A DNA stretch of 64,000 nucleotides from Cytophagales bacterium (lineage in GTDB: Bacteria > Bacteroidota > Bacteroidia > Cytophagales > Cyclobacteriaceae). Below, one piece after another: positions 55,001 to 63,907 of this stretch. Within the stretch, counting starts at the first letter, position 1; the number at the start of each line of letters is the position of its first letter. The stretch is from NCBI GenBank assembly GCA_020402945.1, contig JADBYQ010000029.1:26011-90010 (forward strand), given 5' to 3'. The translations under genes were made by a program, and so were the position numbers. The notes beneath the pieces were generated by a model. It made no database searches. It was not told the DNA's origin and saw nothing but the letters and a program-made list of their open reading frames with translations.

Positions 55001-55446
55001 ATCATCTCATTCACCATCAAATCAGACATTTTGAAAATCAATTCTTCCTTGAATTCGTCCAGATTTCCCGGATGGGCTATTTCTGCATAGGGTTTTATGA
55101 ACTCCGTCTCGCCACCCGCACTGTACCTTGTGTGGTTCAGGCCGATATTGCTTTGCTGCAAATCAGTCACTGAATTATACAAAAACACCTTTGTCTTTTG
55201 AGATGGGTAAAAACCAATCAAATCAGTAATTCTATCAAACTCTGACTCCAGGTATTGAAGGGCTTCTTCCGCCACCTTCCTGCGTTCTCCATAGAAATGG
55301 ACATCAAAATTCTCAGAACTCAGGTATTTCCAGTCAAATTTCTTGAATTGAATTCGGTTTTGACCAAACGTTTCTATTGTTTGCTGCGCATGAACTGCAC
55401 CCGTTGCTAACATCCAGACTAAAAATACCCCCCCAATCCTTCTCAT
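52060..55446 (-). CDS. Composite protein: degenerate peptidase-MA, TolB-like propeller and BamA-like barrel
   Basis: About 1128 residues from ATG 55446, which starts a clean signal peptide (MRRIGGVFLVWMLATGAVHAQ); a longer start at 55485 overlaps the upstream gene. N-terminal part (about 30-280): a gluzincin-like domain with NFDVHFYGERRKVAEEAL and LPEWFIDGSSYYVAHGWDEE, but the HExxH helix reads EELIFKMSD, so it is catalytically dead. Middle: TolB/WD40-like blades (SPDGKKIAYAENDRGSFTVK, VFSSNRPSDSLN). A charged linker with KEQPKATS and KPLNTDDYVFEEE follows. The last 380 residues are an Omp85/BamA-like beta-barrel ending VAIGFDF. It is probably an outer-membrane protein; the role is unknown. 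Confidence 0.72.
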   Translation of the reverse strand: MRRIGGVFLVWMLATGAVHAQQTIETFGQNRIQFKKFDWKYLSSENFDVHFYGERRKVAEEALQYLESEFDRITDLIGFYPSQKTKVFLYNSVTDLQQSNIGLNHTRYSAGGETEFIKPYAEIAHPGNLDEFKEELIFKMSDLMVNEMMFGGSLKDMFQNSVLLNLPEWFIDGSSYYVAHGWDEEMDDFVRQLVQSNRVNKALRFSGKEAALVGQSIWNFIVEKYGKSSINNILNYTRIIRNEERSILITLGIPFKQLLVDWRAFYSGMEKKVSQSYVPLQDSTRFTENHRRTLTYTTVKISPDGKKIAYAENDRGSFTVKVKSLESGKEKVILTGGKRAIKQTVDYRVPLLSWADANTLGVIGVKKGQYIFWLYDFNTKTKLPRELDKFSNIRSFNFSNNGRLVVVSADFEGQNDLFLLSSRRDRTKRLTNDKFDDLDPAFIPNTNTVVFSSNRPSDSLNVSVKGLQKLSPNYNLFLYNIDTTVNSLKRVTNTLSKDFHVRPVDENNFFYLSDQRGINNLFKYNMSTGIYSQLTNYNSSVKDFDINYTNKMQAVVLTQSLRENIFVERNRNFDRQVFTPATRRKEVAQARVLTERKKKEQPKATSIKDLINARLKEKIDTVKSEPLQPAVEQPVKKDTVKTIQKNNNINTDDYTFDELAPVVAKADSVPKKELLKPTEKPLNTDDYVFEEEAIKNKQPSETFLTRYMKAREVNRVKGPFPYFPKFSYENIVTSFVIDQLRGPGLKLEVQMNDMLENYRIFGGLQTAFDFKSGDMFGEFQYLPNRIDYSVRFDRKVIFWQPLLRETTEDERQKYSFQKLELGASYPISVRTRVTLKPFVGYTQYVDLGRKIPTSGVPTFLPSRSQTYLGGRAEIVYDNSITTGLNIIEGTRGKLSAVFYEGVGNSRRSFSQVSVDIRRYQKIYKEIVFAVRGYAGSFFGAAPKSYLLGGTDNWFSNWFGPNTGQAFNRDGALNPLVHPVGSYNENLLFSEFVNLRGFDYGTLYGNSAAVLNAELRVPLVRALSSSPITSNFFRNLQLTGFYDIGSSWTGPIPLDNQSVGRVRNVPERFITGNPFQVEIREYLNPWLYSYGFGFRSVIFGYYLKFDLAWPVENFVVKSPRPFVAIGFDF

Positions 55447-55462
55447 ATTTGCTTTGTTCGGC

Positions 55463-56545
55463 TTAAGATTTCGAATATAACGCATTAAATCTCTTAATAT
55501 TTACTTCCTTCAGTATTTCCCCTTTGCCCTCTAACCATTGGGCTACTTGGGCAGAAAAATAGGGAGCCAAACTTACTCCTTTTGTTCCCAGCCCGTTAAA
55601 AATAACTAAATTTTTGTAGAGTGGATGACATCCGATAATCGGTCGCCTGTCAATAGTAGTTGGCCGGATTCCCCACTCCTGTGCCACGACAGAAAATGGC
55701 CTTTTTAACAGCCCGGTTAACTTCTCAACTAACTCAATTCGGGCTTTATCAGTGACCTCATGGCTCAGGTTTTTTAGCTCATACGTTGCACCAGCTTTGT
55801 AGGTAGAGTTTCCATTGGATGGAACGATATAAACGCCCTTATTAAAAATTACAGCTGGCTCAAAATCTAAGTTTAATGTTACTGTTTCTCCTTTTAAAGG
55901 TCGAATGTGAAGCCAATCAAAAAAAGGATTTGCTTCAATTCCCTGGCAAAAAATAATCTTACGAGCGGTCATTCCATGGTACGAAACCGACTCGGACGAT
56001 AGCTCTAAGTCTTCTACCGCAAAATGAGAATCGCTCCAGGAATTATTCGAAATCAGAAATTTTCTGGTCGAGGCTAAAAAAGATACGGTATCCAAATACC
56101 CACAAGTGTTCAACAAAATCCCACCAAAGGGATCATTTACTTCGTTTCCAAAACCCGACTCAGTATATATCTTTTCCACAAAAGTACTCACCCCATTTTC
56201 AGCTGATTTGACCATCCAATTATTCTGCTCCTCAGCAGAATGAAACGGTCGATAAAGTAATGAAGGGAAGAAAAATCGTTGCCCAAATTGTTTCTCGCAG
56301 TCGGTATAGAAGGCGTGTAACGAAGCAAAAGTCTCTTCAGCCAACCAGGTCTTCACAATGCCGATCCCGGTTATGGGATTGAACAACCCAGCAGCCACAC
56401 GTGAGCAATTGTTCTTTAGCGGCTGGTCAAAAACCGACACTCTTCTACCCCTTTCCAAAAGTCGTATTGCTAACGCAGAACCCGCAAGGCCCTGGCCAAC
56501 AATAATATAGTCAACTTGAGGTTCGATGGAAATAATAGTAGACAA
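55463..56545 (-). CDS. FAD-dependent oxidoreductase (D-amino-acid oxidase/DadA-like)
   Basis: A flavoprotein of about 360 residues: dinucleotide motif VDYIIVGQGLAGSALAIRLLE, then CSRVAAGLFNPITG, VYIVPSNGNSTYKAGATYE, and EWGIRPTTIDRRPIIG near the C-terminus, typical of the DAO family. Substrate unknown; amine or amino-acid oxidation is likely. The start is unclear. A GTG at 56650 would overlap the divergent MBL gene and its promoter, while the TTG at 56545 overlaps a TACTTTTG box (56543-56550). I give the TTG as the most plausible. It lies just upstream of the composite barrel gene on the same strand. Confidence 0.75.
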   Translation of the reverse strand: MSTIISIEPQVDYIIVGQGLAGSALAIRLLERGRRVSVFDQPLKNNCSRVAAGLFNPITGIGIVKTWLAEETFASLHAFYTDCEKQFGQRFFFPSLLYRPFHSAEEQNNWMVKSAENGVSTFVEKIYTESGFGNEVNDPFGGILLNTCGYLDTVSFLASTRKFLISNNSWSDSHFAVEDLELSSESVSYHGMTARKIIFCQGIEANPFFDWLHIRPLKGETVTLNLDFEPAVIFNKGVYIVPSNGNSTYKAGATYELKNLSHEVTDKARIELVEKLTGLLKRPFSVVAQEWGIRPTTIDRRPIIGCHPLYKNLVIFNGLGTKGVSLAPYFSAQVAQWLEGKGEILKEVNIKRFNALYSKS

Positions 56546-56594
56546 AAGTACTGCATGGAGCAAGCTAATCAAGTACCAGCCAAGCAAGTTTTTG

Positions 56595-56602
56595 TAATTT
56601 TG
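56595..56602 (+). promoter_or_regulatory. -7 box TAATTTTG of the MBL hydrolase operon
   Basis: A perfect TAnnTTTG ending 4 bp before the ATG at 56607, so the transcript is predicted to be leaderless. Confidence 0.55.
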
Positions 56603-56606
56603 CTGG

Positions 56607-57251
56607 ATGACTATCCAATCGTTTGTTTTCAATCCATTTTCGGAAAACACCTACGTAGCATTTGACGAAACCAAGGAAGCGGTGATCATCGATCCCGGGT
56701 GCTACGAACCAACTGAGAAAGCCGAGCTTGATCAATTTATAACTTCGAAAGGTTTGACTGTCAAGTTTATTCTCAACACCCATTGCCATATTGACCACGT
56801 ATTGGGTAATTTCCATTGCAAAACAAAATACAAGGCCCCCTTGCTGATCCACCGAGAAGATGAAAAGGTGCTGCTAGCAGTACAATCATACGCCTCCAAC
56901 TATGGATTTGCAGGCTACCAGCCCACACTCCCCGATCGGTTCTTAGAAGAAAATGAGTCTTTTACTTTTGGGAATACAAACTGGAAAATTCTATTTCTTC
57001 CTGGCCATTCTCCAGGGCATATTGCGTTTTATGACGAGCAAAAGAAAACTATTTTTAGTGGCGATGTACTATTTAAAAGAAGCATTGGGCGAACGGATTT
57101 ACCTGGTGGCAATTTTGACGTATTGCTAAAAAGCATACAACAAAAACTCTTTCTATTACCTGATGACGTGGTAGTGTATTCAGGACATGGCCCTACAACA
57201 ACAATAGGCGAAGAAAAAAAATCAAACCCTTTCTGCGCCCTGACCCATTGA
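56607..57251 (+). CDS. MBL-fold metallohydrolase (glyoxalase II-like)
   Basis: A 214-residue metallo-beta-lactamase-fold protein: FILNTHCHIDHVLGNF (HxHxDH zinc motif), FLPGHSPGHIAFYD (third His), FSGDVLFKRSIGRTDLPGG (bridging Asp), and VYSGHGPTTTIGEEK (last His). It is shorter than true glyoxalase II and lacks the C-terminal helical domain, so it is a general thioester hydrolase type often named YcbL-like. pssA follows directly. Confidence 0.9.
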   Translation: MTIQSFVFNPFSENTYVAFDETKEAVIIDPGCYEPTEKAELDQFITSKGLTVKFILNTHCHIDHVLGNFHCKTKYKAPLLIHREDEKVLLAVQSYASNYGFAGYQPTLPDRFLEENESFTFGNTNWKILFLPGHSPGHIAFYDEQKKTIFSGDVLFKRSIGRTDLPGGNFDVLLKSIQQKLFLLPDDVVVYSGHGPTTTIGEEKKSNPFCALTH

Positions 57252-57253
57252 GT

Positions 57254-57943
57254 ATGAACATAAAAAAATACATCCCCAATTTTCTGACCTGTTGTAACCT
57301 GATTTGTGGCTGCTTGGGGATCGTTTACTGTCTCGAGGAAAGAAGCATTCCAGCGGCTTATTTTGTATGGGTCGCAGCCCTGTTTGATTTTTTGGATGGC
57401 TTCGCTGCACGACTGTTGAAAGTCCACTCTATTATTGGCAAAGAATTGGATTCATTGGCCGATGTAGTAAGCTTTGGTGTATTGCCATCTCTGGTGATGT
57501 ACAAACTGGTAGCCGCTTCTTCATCTGTTATTTGGCTACCCCATGTAGCATTCGTGATTGCTGCCTTCTCTGCATTGCGACTAGCCATTTTCAATGTAGA
57601 CGAATCGCAGACAGATTCCTTTAAGGGACTAAATACTCCTGCAAATACGCTTTTCATCACTTCGCTGCCGCTACTCTCAGGGACCGTAGCTGGCTGGCTA
57701 CATCAAGATTGGCTCTTGGTTTTAATTACTATTGTGTTCTCCCTTTTGATGGTTTCTCCAATAAAATTCTTTGCGTTCAAGTTCAAAAACTTTACATGGG
57801 CAGACAACCGGTCACGTTTTAGCTTTATTGGCCTTTCGGCAGTATTATTAATCATTTTTCAGGTAGCAGCAATTCCTCTGATTATACTACTTTACATCCT
57901 CACATCGTTGATAGGTGGAGGCCTACGATTTGAAAAACAATAG
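57254..57943 (+). CDS. pssA: CDP-diacylglycerol-serine O-phosphatidyltransferase
   Basis: A 229-residue polytopic membrane enzyme with the CDP-alcohol phosphatidyltransferase signature DFLDGFAARLLKVHS, followed by GKELDSLADVVSFG (DGxxAR...GxxxDxxxD). It makes phosphatidylserine, the precursor of phosphatidylethanolamine. I use ATG 57254; a TTG at 57248 would overlap the MBL gene by 4 bp. porU starts 2 bp after its stop, so lipid and secretion genes share a transcript. Confidence 0.94.
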   Translation: MNIKKYIPNFLTCCNLICGCLGIVYCLEERSIPAAYFVWVAALFDFLDGFAARLLKVHSIIGKELDSLADVVSFGVLPSLVMYKLVAASSSVIWLPHVAFVIAAFSALRLAIFNVDESQTDSFKGLNTPANTLFITSLPLLSGTVAGWLHQDWLLVLITIVFSLLMVSPIKFFAFKFKNFTWADNRSRFSFIGLSAVLLIIFQVAAIPLIILLYILTSLIGGGLRFEKQ

Positions 57944-57945
57944 AC

Positions 57946-60900
57946 TTGACTAAAGAATTAAAAATAGCGTTAACACTTTGGCTTTGCTATGCATTGGCGC
58001 TCCCAACGCGCGGTCAAGTCACATCAGTTCTCTCGACAGATGACTGGCATAAATTCTCTGTGGAAAACGATGGTATTTACAAAATCAACTATGACCTTTT
58101 AAGGAAAACAGGTATTAACCCCGATCAAATCGATCCTCGAAATATTCAGCTCTTTTCAGGTGGCAATGGAATGCTTCCGCAGCCAAACAACAAATCAAGA
58201 ATTGTCGATCTGGTACAATTATCATTATTTGTTTCGGGGGAAGCCGATGGAAAGTTCGATCGTGGAGATTTTATTTTGTTTTTTGGCCAGGGGCCAGATA
58301 AATATGTATACAATCAACAGAAACAAATTTTTGAATACGAGAATCATCTTTATGCAGATAAGAACTTTTATTTTTTATCTGTCGGTACAACTCCGGGAAA
58401 GAGAATTACTAATCAGGCAACAATTGAGGGGTCATTTCCCATCGTGCGAGAATTCGATGACTTTGCGTATTATGAGACTGAAAAATATAATCTTCTAAAA
58501 TCAGGGCGACAATGGTTTGGCGAGCAATTTGATAATACTACAGAGGCCGTCATTCGGTTTGATATTGCCGGTATTATTGACAATACTCCTATCAAAATGG
58601 CCAGTCACGTAATGGCGCAGTCAATCAGCGATTGCACGTTCAAAGTATTTTTTAACAACACGCCTATTCTAGATCAGCCTGTAACAGCCATACCCAATAC
58701 CCAGTATGGGATTAAAGGCAGAATTACAAAAGACACGATTAGCATTAATTCATCCTCTATCAAAGCGTCTGCACAAAATACACAAGAGGTGAAATATCAG
58801 TTTACCAGAGGGAGCACCGCTGGGCTATCGGTGGGATACCTGGATTTCTTTCTTTTCACCATGAAAAGAAAATTGGCTCTATATGGCGATCAGACCATTT
58901 TTACTTCTTCGAAAAGTTTGGACAACACCGTTTCAACTTTTGAAGTAACATCCGTAAATTCAAAAACAGTCGTATGGGATATTACGAATCCCTTCAATAC
59001 TGTTTTACAGTCATTAACACTTAGCGGCACCTCACTTTTGACTACAGCACCCACGTCTTCGTTAAAAAAATTTATTGCCTTTGATTCAGAGAAAACAAAA
59101 TCTCCAACCTTTGAAATCACGATCAAAAACCAAAATCTTCATGCAGTCGATAACAAGAGCCTTATCATTGTTACTCATCCCGCTTTTAGGTCGGAAGCAG
59201 AGCGATTAGCAAATCATCGACAAAGCAAGAACGGCTTGTCAACGCTGGTTGTTACTACCGATCAAGTCTATCACGAGTATTCCGGAGGCAAACAAGATGT
59301 CACGGCCATTCGCGATTTCATTAGGGATGTTTATCGGAAGTCAGGCTCATCGCTGAAGAATGTACTTCTATTCGGGCGTGGCTCTTACGATTATAAATCT
59401 CGAGTAGCCAGCAACACGAATTTTGTTCCCATCTATGAGTCGCTCAATTCGCTAAGCCCACTCGAAACATATTCGTCAGACGACTATTTTGGAATGTTGG
59501 AGAATAACGAGGGTGCCTGGTTGGAAAGCCCTGCACAAAATTCAACGATGGATGTGGGCATAGGTAGAATACCAGTGAAAAAAATAGAAGAGGCCAAGGC
59601 AGTTGTAGATAAACTGATCGAATATGAAACAAATCCAAAAGCAAGAGGTGTTTGGCGGAAGGAAATACTTTTTGTGGCCGATGACGCAGATTTCAATATT
59701 CACCAAAGCCAGGCAGATCAAATGGCAAATTCAATCGATGTTTCGAATCCAGAGTTAAACATCAAAAAATTATATCTGGATTCCTTCGACCAAATTCAAC
59801 GAAACACCGGTCCGGCTAGCCCCGCAGCGACAAAGGCGCTTGATCTAGACATTCGCAAAGGAAAATCAATCGTGAATTACACAGGGCATGGCTCTGAGAA
59901 AGTTTGGATGCAAGAGCAAGTATTGACAGAAACAATAGTTTTAAACTGGAAAAACAGTCCTGAGTACCCACTCTTTGTTACTGCTACCTGTGAATTTGGC
60001 AGGAATGATGATCCTTTTATTATATCAAGCGGGGAACGTATTTTACTACAACCTAAAGGCGGAGGAATCGGGCTTGTTACCACCGCTCGTCCCGTCAACT
60101 CAAGTACTAATTTTACCCTCAATCGCGCATTTTATACAGCACTGTTTCTAAAGGAAAACAACAAGTACCGTGATCTTGGCTCAATATTTCGCGATACAAA
60201 AAATACAAGTATTTCGGGTGTATCCAATCGGAATTTTTCTTTGCTGGGAGATCCTTCAATGACCATTGGCTTTAGCAACAAAGAAGTCGTGATCGATGAA
60301 ATAAAAACAACTTCTGGGTCTTCAACATTAAAAGGGCTCTCCCAAGTTAAAGCAAAAGGGCAACTAAAAGAAGCCGGAACGAAACTAGCGAATTTCAATG
60401 GCGAAGTATTTGTCATCCTCTATGATAAGCCAATCGTTGAAATCACGAAAGGCTCCGAAGGAACTTCGCCTTTCACTTATTCACAGTGGGATAATGTACT
60501 CTTTAGTGGAAGAGCCTCGGCAATCAATGGTAATTTTGAAGTTAACTTTGTGATGCCCCGAAATGTGGATGCAATACCTTCAACGGGCAAACTAAGTCTT
60601 TATGCTACCGCTTCGAACCAAGATGCTTTTGGATACTCTTCTAATTTTCTAGTTGGCGGCTTAGAACCGTCACCGACACCCGATAATACGCCACCGGAAA
60701 TCACACTTTTTTTGGGCGATACAACCTATGTTGCCGGTGGCGTTGTAGGGCCAAATACAAATTTGGTAGCTCGCCTTTTTGATGAGAGCGGATTGAACAC
60801 AACTTCATTTATCCCAACCAACAACATGGTGGCCTTATTGGACAATCAGTATCGTTTTGTTGTTAACGACTACTACATTTCAGAGAAAGATAACTACAAA

Positions 60901-61341
60901 AAAGGCTTGCTTATTTACCCGCTGGATACATTGAAAAAGGGACGGCATTCGCTTTCGCTAACCGTTTCGGATACGCACAATAATACGAGTACGAAAACAA
61001 TCGAGTTCGTAGTGAGTGATGGAAACCAAATACAAATTTCTGAATTCTATAATTTTCCCAACCCGGTTACAGAATCCACGCGTTTCAGATTCACACATAG
61101 CCGCCCAGGCGAAGATTTAGTTGCCACTATCGTAGTCTATAACTCGCAGGGGCAGATTGTTCATAGTCAGGAGCATGAGGTCAAAGAAAGCCAATACCAG
61201 GTAACTTTGGATGAATGGAATGGGGAGAATCCTGATGGAAGAAAATTAAGCAATGGTTTATACATTGCACGGTTATTTGTTCGTTCCGAAGCGGACGGCT
61301 CAAATAATGAATTGGCCTCAAGATTAATAATAATGAATTAG
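57946..61341 (+). CDS. porU: Type IX secretion system sortase PorU
   Basis: An 1131-residue protein with a signal peptide (IALTLWLCYALALPTRGQV) and a gingipain-like C25 protease domain. The catalytic His lies in VNYTGHGSEKVW (about residue 648) and the catalytic Cys in VTATCEFGRNDDP (about 682). The C-terminus has an Ig/FlgD-like fold (FNFPNPVTESTRFRF, LSNGLYIARLFV). PorU removes the C-terminal sorting signal of T9SS cargo and attaches the protein to a surface lipid. The start is a TTG at 57946. It is followed 23 bp later by porV, its known partner. Confidence 0.95.
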   Translation: MTKELKIALTLWLCYALALPTRGQVTSVLSTDDWHKFSVENDGIYKINYDLLRKTGINPDQIDPRNIQLFSGGNGMLPQPNNKSRIVDLVQLSLFVSGEADGKFDRGDFILFFGQGPDKYVYNQQKQIFEYENHLYADKNFYFLSVGTTPGKRITNQATIEGSFPIVREFDDFAYYETEKYNLLKSGRQWFGEQFDNTTEAVIRFDIAGIIDNTPIKMASHVMAQSISDCTFKVFFNNTPILDQPVTAIPNTQYGIKGRITKDTISINSSSIKASAQNTQEVKYQFTRGSTAGLSVGYLDFFLFTMKRKLALYGDQTIFTSSKSLDNTVSTFEVTSVNSKTVVWDITNPFNTVLQSLTLSGTSLLTTAPTSSLKKFIAFDSEKTKSPTFEITIKNQNLHAVDNKSLIIVTHPAFRSEAERLANHRQSKNGLSTLVVTTDQVYHEYSGGKQDVTAIRDFIRDVYRKSGSSLKNVLLFGRGSYDYKSRVASNTNFVPIYESLNSLSPLETYSSDDYFGMLENNEGAWLESPAQNSTMDVGIGRIPVKKIEEAKAVVDKLIEYETNPKARGVWRKEILFVADDADFNIHQSQADQMANSIDVSNPELNIKKLYLDSFDQIQRNTGPASPAATKALDLDIRKGKSIVNYTGHGSEKVWMQEQVLTETIVLNWKNSPEYPLFVTATCEFGRNDDPFIISSGERILLQPKGGGIGLVTTARPVNSSTNFTLNRAFYTALFLKENNKYRDLGSIFRDTKNTSISGVSNRNFSLLGDPSMTIGFSNKEVVIDEIKTTSGSSTLKGLSQVKAKGQLKEAGTKLANFNGEVFVILYDKPIVEITKGSEGTSPFTYSQWDNVLFSGRASAINGNFEVNFVMPRNVDAIPSTGKLSLYATASNQDAFGYSSNFLVGGLEPSPTPDNTPPEITLFLGDTTYVAGGVVGPNTNLVARLFDESGLNTTSFIPTNNMVALLDNQYRFVVNDYYISEKDNYKKGLLIYPLDTLKKGRHSLSLTVSDTHNNTSTKTIEFVVSDGNQIQISEFYNFPNPVTESTRFRFTHSRPGEDLVATIVVYNSQGQIVHSQEHEVKESQYQVTLDEWNGENPDGRKLSNGLYIARLFVRSEADGSNNELASRLIIMN

Positions 61342-61364
61342 TTAACTTTACCGCCTAACTGCTG

Positions 61365-62564
61365 ATGATGAATAAGTTAAATAAAGGTTGGATCTTCATT
61401 TTCACTTTTGGCGCCTATTTGGCAGCCCAAGGTCAACCAAATGGGACAATTAACTACCTGACTACTCAAACTCAAGTACAAGGGCAAGGAACCCTTGTAG
61501 GGCAAGACCCCAACAATAAGAATATTACTACAGCAGTACCTTTCTTAATAATTACGCCCGATAGCCGTGCAGCTGGAATGGGCGATGTGGGAGTGGCCAC
61601 CTCACCCGATGCAGCGTCAGCTTATTGGAATGCGGGAAAGCTTGCTTTCATTGACAAAGGTTATGGCGGTTCGTTATCTTACACACCATGGCTGGGTAAA
61701 ATAATTAATGACATGAGGGTGATCCATTTAAGTGGCTTCTATAAAATCAACCGTGAGGAGGCGGTAGCTGCCTCTATGAAATATTTCGATTTAGGAGAAA
61801 TTGAGTTTAGGGACAATGGGAATGTGTCTCAGGGTCGCTTTAATGCTAGAGAGGTTGCCTTCGATGGCACATACTCAAGGCTATTGACTGACCATTTTAG
61901 TGCAGGTGTTACATTGCGATATATTTACTCGAATTTAACCGGTGCTTTACCAACGACTGATGCAACCGCTGCTCACTCAGCAGCGGTGGATATTGGCGTA
62001 TACTACACTAAGCCACTAAAATCAAAAAATGCCACGCTTTCGTGGGGAGCTTCTATATCTAATATTGGCGCTAAAGTATCCTATACAAATTCAGGAAACC
62101 CTGATTTCATACCTACAAATTTGAGATTGGGTGGTGCTTATAAGGCTGATTTGGATCCAATGAATAGCTTGACCTTTGCATTGGATTTTAATAAGTTAAT
62201 GGTTCCAACAACTGCTCCGGGAAGCAGAAACAAACCCCTTCTAGATGGAATCTTTGGCTCTTTCTCTGATGCCCCAGGAGGGTGGCAAGAAGAACTTAGC
62301 GAGGTTACAATCTCAGGCGGTTTGGAGTACTGGTATAATCAAACTTTTTCAGGCCGCCTTGGATACTTTTACGAAGATCAAACGAAAGGGAATAGAAAAT
62401 ACTTAACTGCTGGAGTTGGACTTAGGTATAATGATTTCGGTGTAGACGTTGCCTATCTGGTGCCCACAAACCAACGAGAAAGTCCATTGGCAGAAACGAT
62501 TCGTTTTACTATTCAATACCTCATTGCTAAAAAAGCAAAATCAGAAGAATCTGTAACTGATTAA
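61365..62564 (+). CDS. porV: Type IX secretion system outer-membrane protein PorV
   Basis: A 399-residue FadL-like barrel protein with a signal peptide (GWIFIFTFGAYLAAQGQ). Family motifs are FLIITPDSRAAGMGDVGVAT and SPDAASAYWNAGKLAF near residues 65-100, and GGLEYWYNQTFSGRLGYFYE and YNDFGVDVAYLVPT near the C-terminus. PorV shuttles cargo from the SprA translocon to PorU. Together with porU and the secreted protein/PorP pair at 7.5-9.7 kb it shows that this organism has a T9SS. Confidence 0.96.
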   Translation: MMNKLNKGWIFIFTFGAYLAAQGQPNGTINYLTTQTQVQGQGTLVGQDPNNKNITTAVPFLIITPDSRAAGMGDVGVATSPDAASAYWNAGKLAFIDKGYGGSLSYTPWLGKIINDMRVIHLSGFYKINREEAVAASMKYFDLGEIEFRDNGNVSQGRFNAREVAFDGTYSRLLTDHFSAGVTLRYIYSNLTGALPTTDATAAHSAAVDIGVYYTKPLKSKNATLSWGASISNIGAKVSYTNSGNPDFIPTNLRLGGAYKADLDPMNSLTFALDFNKLMVPTTAPGSRNKPLLDGIFGSFSDAPGGWQEELSEVTISGGLEYWYNQTFSGRLGYFYEDQTKGNRKYLTAGVGLRYNDFGVDVAYLVPTNQRESPLAETIRFTIQYLIAKKAKSEESVTD

Positions 62565-62568
62565 TTGA

Positions 62569-63828
62569 ATGCTCGATCGAAGGACCCCACCTAACTTTAG
62601 TACTGAGTTTCAATTCAATTTACCAAGCCCAGAAATCATTGCCCTTAAAGACAATTTGTCTTTAGTGTGGCTTAAAGAAATCCAACAAGATATTGTAAAG
62701 GTTGATTTTGTCTTTGAAGCGGGGAAATGGCATGAACCCAAAAAAGGAGTGTCCTATTTTACGGGACACATGCTGGAAAAAGGAACATCGAATTTTACCT
62801 CTGAAAAGATTGCAAGCGTTTTAGATCAACAGGGCGCCCAACTAGAAATTTCTTCCGGAGCAGACTTTACTTCCGTAAGTCTATATTCTCTAACGAAAAA
62901 TTTTGAGGCTGTTTTGCCCCTAGTTATTGAGATTCTTAGTGTGCCCTCATTTCCTGAGGATGAATTTGCTCTAGTGTCCAGTATTTTTTTAGATACGCTG
63001 AAGGTAAACAATGAAAAGAATGGTTTTGTGGCCTCAAGGATTTTCAATAAGAATGTCTTTGGTGGCAACCATCCCTATGGAAGGTATCTAGAAGAAGCGG
63101 ATATTAATGCGATCAGCACGACTGATCTTAGATCTTTCTTTCTTAACTCATTTTCACCGATTGAAATCTACGTCACAGGAAATTTAAATAATCATCAATT
63201 TTCATTGCTAACAAAACAAATCAGTAACCTACAGACTCAATCAAAAAGAACACCTTATACAACTGATTGCGAAAGCGGGCCAGTTACTGAAAAGATTATC
63301 AAAGACAAGAGCCTTCAATCAGCAATCAAAATTGGAAAGAAGACTATCAATAGAAATCATTCCGATTACCCTGGTTTACTTTTAGCAAACCACATCCTAG
63401 GTGGTTATTTTGGCTCACGGCTGATGAAAAATATCAGAGAGGAAAAGGGCTTAACCTATGGAATTCATTCATCTGTCACTTCATACTTAAACAGTGGCGT
63501 GTTCAGTATTTCAACTGAAACAAATAAGAATAAGGCTGACCAGACTATCTCCGAAATAGAAAAAGAAATTGAAAAACTATTGTCCGTTCCTGTTGATAAA
63601 ACGGAAGTAGGCACGGCAAAGAATCATTTTTTAGGGAATCTCCAATTAGAGGTATCAAATCCATTTGCAGTAACGGAAAAATTAAAAAATATTCGTTTGA
63701 ATAAGTTGCCTGCTTCCTATTATCAGGATCTCTATAAGGCAATAATTGTTGCGAGTGATAGTGATATATTGAGGATAACAAACGAATACCTCTCTCCAGC
63801 AAGCTTTCACTTAGCCGTAGTTGGATAA
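62569..63828 (+). CDS. M16 (insulinase) family protein with incomplete zinc motif
   Basis: A 419-residue protein with M16 architecture: an N-terminal domain with FEAGKWHEPKKGVSYFTGHM and HMLEKGTSNF, and a C-terminal domain with LLANHILGGYFGSRLMKNIR and EEKGLTYGIHSSVTSYLNSG. The zinc motif of active enzymes is HxxEH; here it is H67-M-L-E70-K71, so the second His is missing. It may be an inactive subunit or a substrate-binding partner, as in mitochondrial and bacterial M16 pairs. No active M16 is adjacent, and there is no signal peptide. It lies 4 bp after porV and may be co-transcribed. Confidence 0.85.
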   Translation: MLDRRTPPNFSTEFQFNLPSPEIIALKDNLSLVWLKEIQQDIVKVDFVFEAGKWHEPKKGVSYFTGHMLEKGTSNFTSEKIASVLDQQGAQLEISSGADFTSVSLYSLTKNFEAVLPLVIEILSVPSFPEDEFALVSSIFLDTLKVNNEKNGFVASRIFNKNVFGGNHPYGRYLEEADINAISTTDLRSFFLNSFSPIEIYVTGNLNNHQFSLLTKQISNLQTQSKRTPYTTDCESGPVTEKIIKDKSLQSAIKIGKKTINRNHSDYPGLLLANHILGGYFGSRLMKNIREEKGLTYGIHSSVTSYLNSGVFSISTETNKNKADQTISEIEKEIEKLLSVPVDKTEVGTAKNHFLGNLQLEVSNPFAVTEKLKNIRLNKLPASYYQDLYKAIIVASDSDILRITNEYLSPASFHLAVVG

Positions 63829-63858
63829 ACACACCTCTCACGGTGCGTAAAAGTTCAT

Positions 63859-63895
63859 AAAAAAACCCCTATAATTTTGTTTTATAGGGGTTTGA
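63859..63895. terminator. Bidirectional terminator between the M16 gene and the 5S rRNA
   Basis: AAAAAACCCCTATAA and TTATAGGGGTTT form a strong hairpin with A/T runs on both sides. It ends transcripts from both directions. Confidence 0.88.
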
Positions 63896-63907
63896 TATAA
63901 TAAAAAA

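Noticed and set aside
56545..56650. N-terminal extension of the FAD oxidoreductase from GTG 56650
   Set aside because: It would overlap the divergent MBL gene start and its TAATTTTG box; the extra residues have no conserved features.
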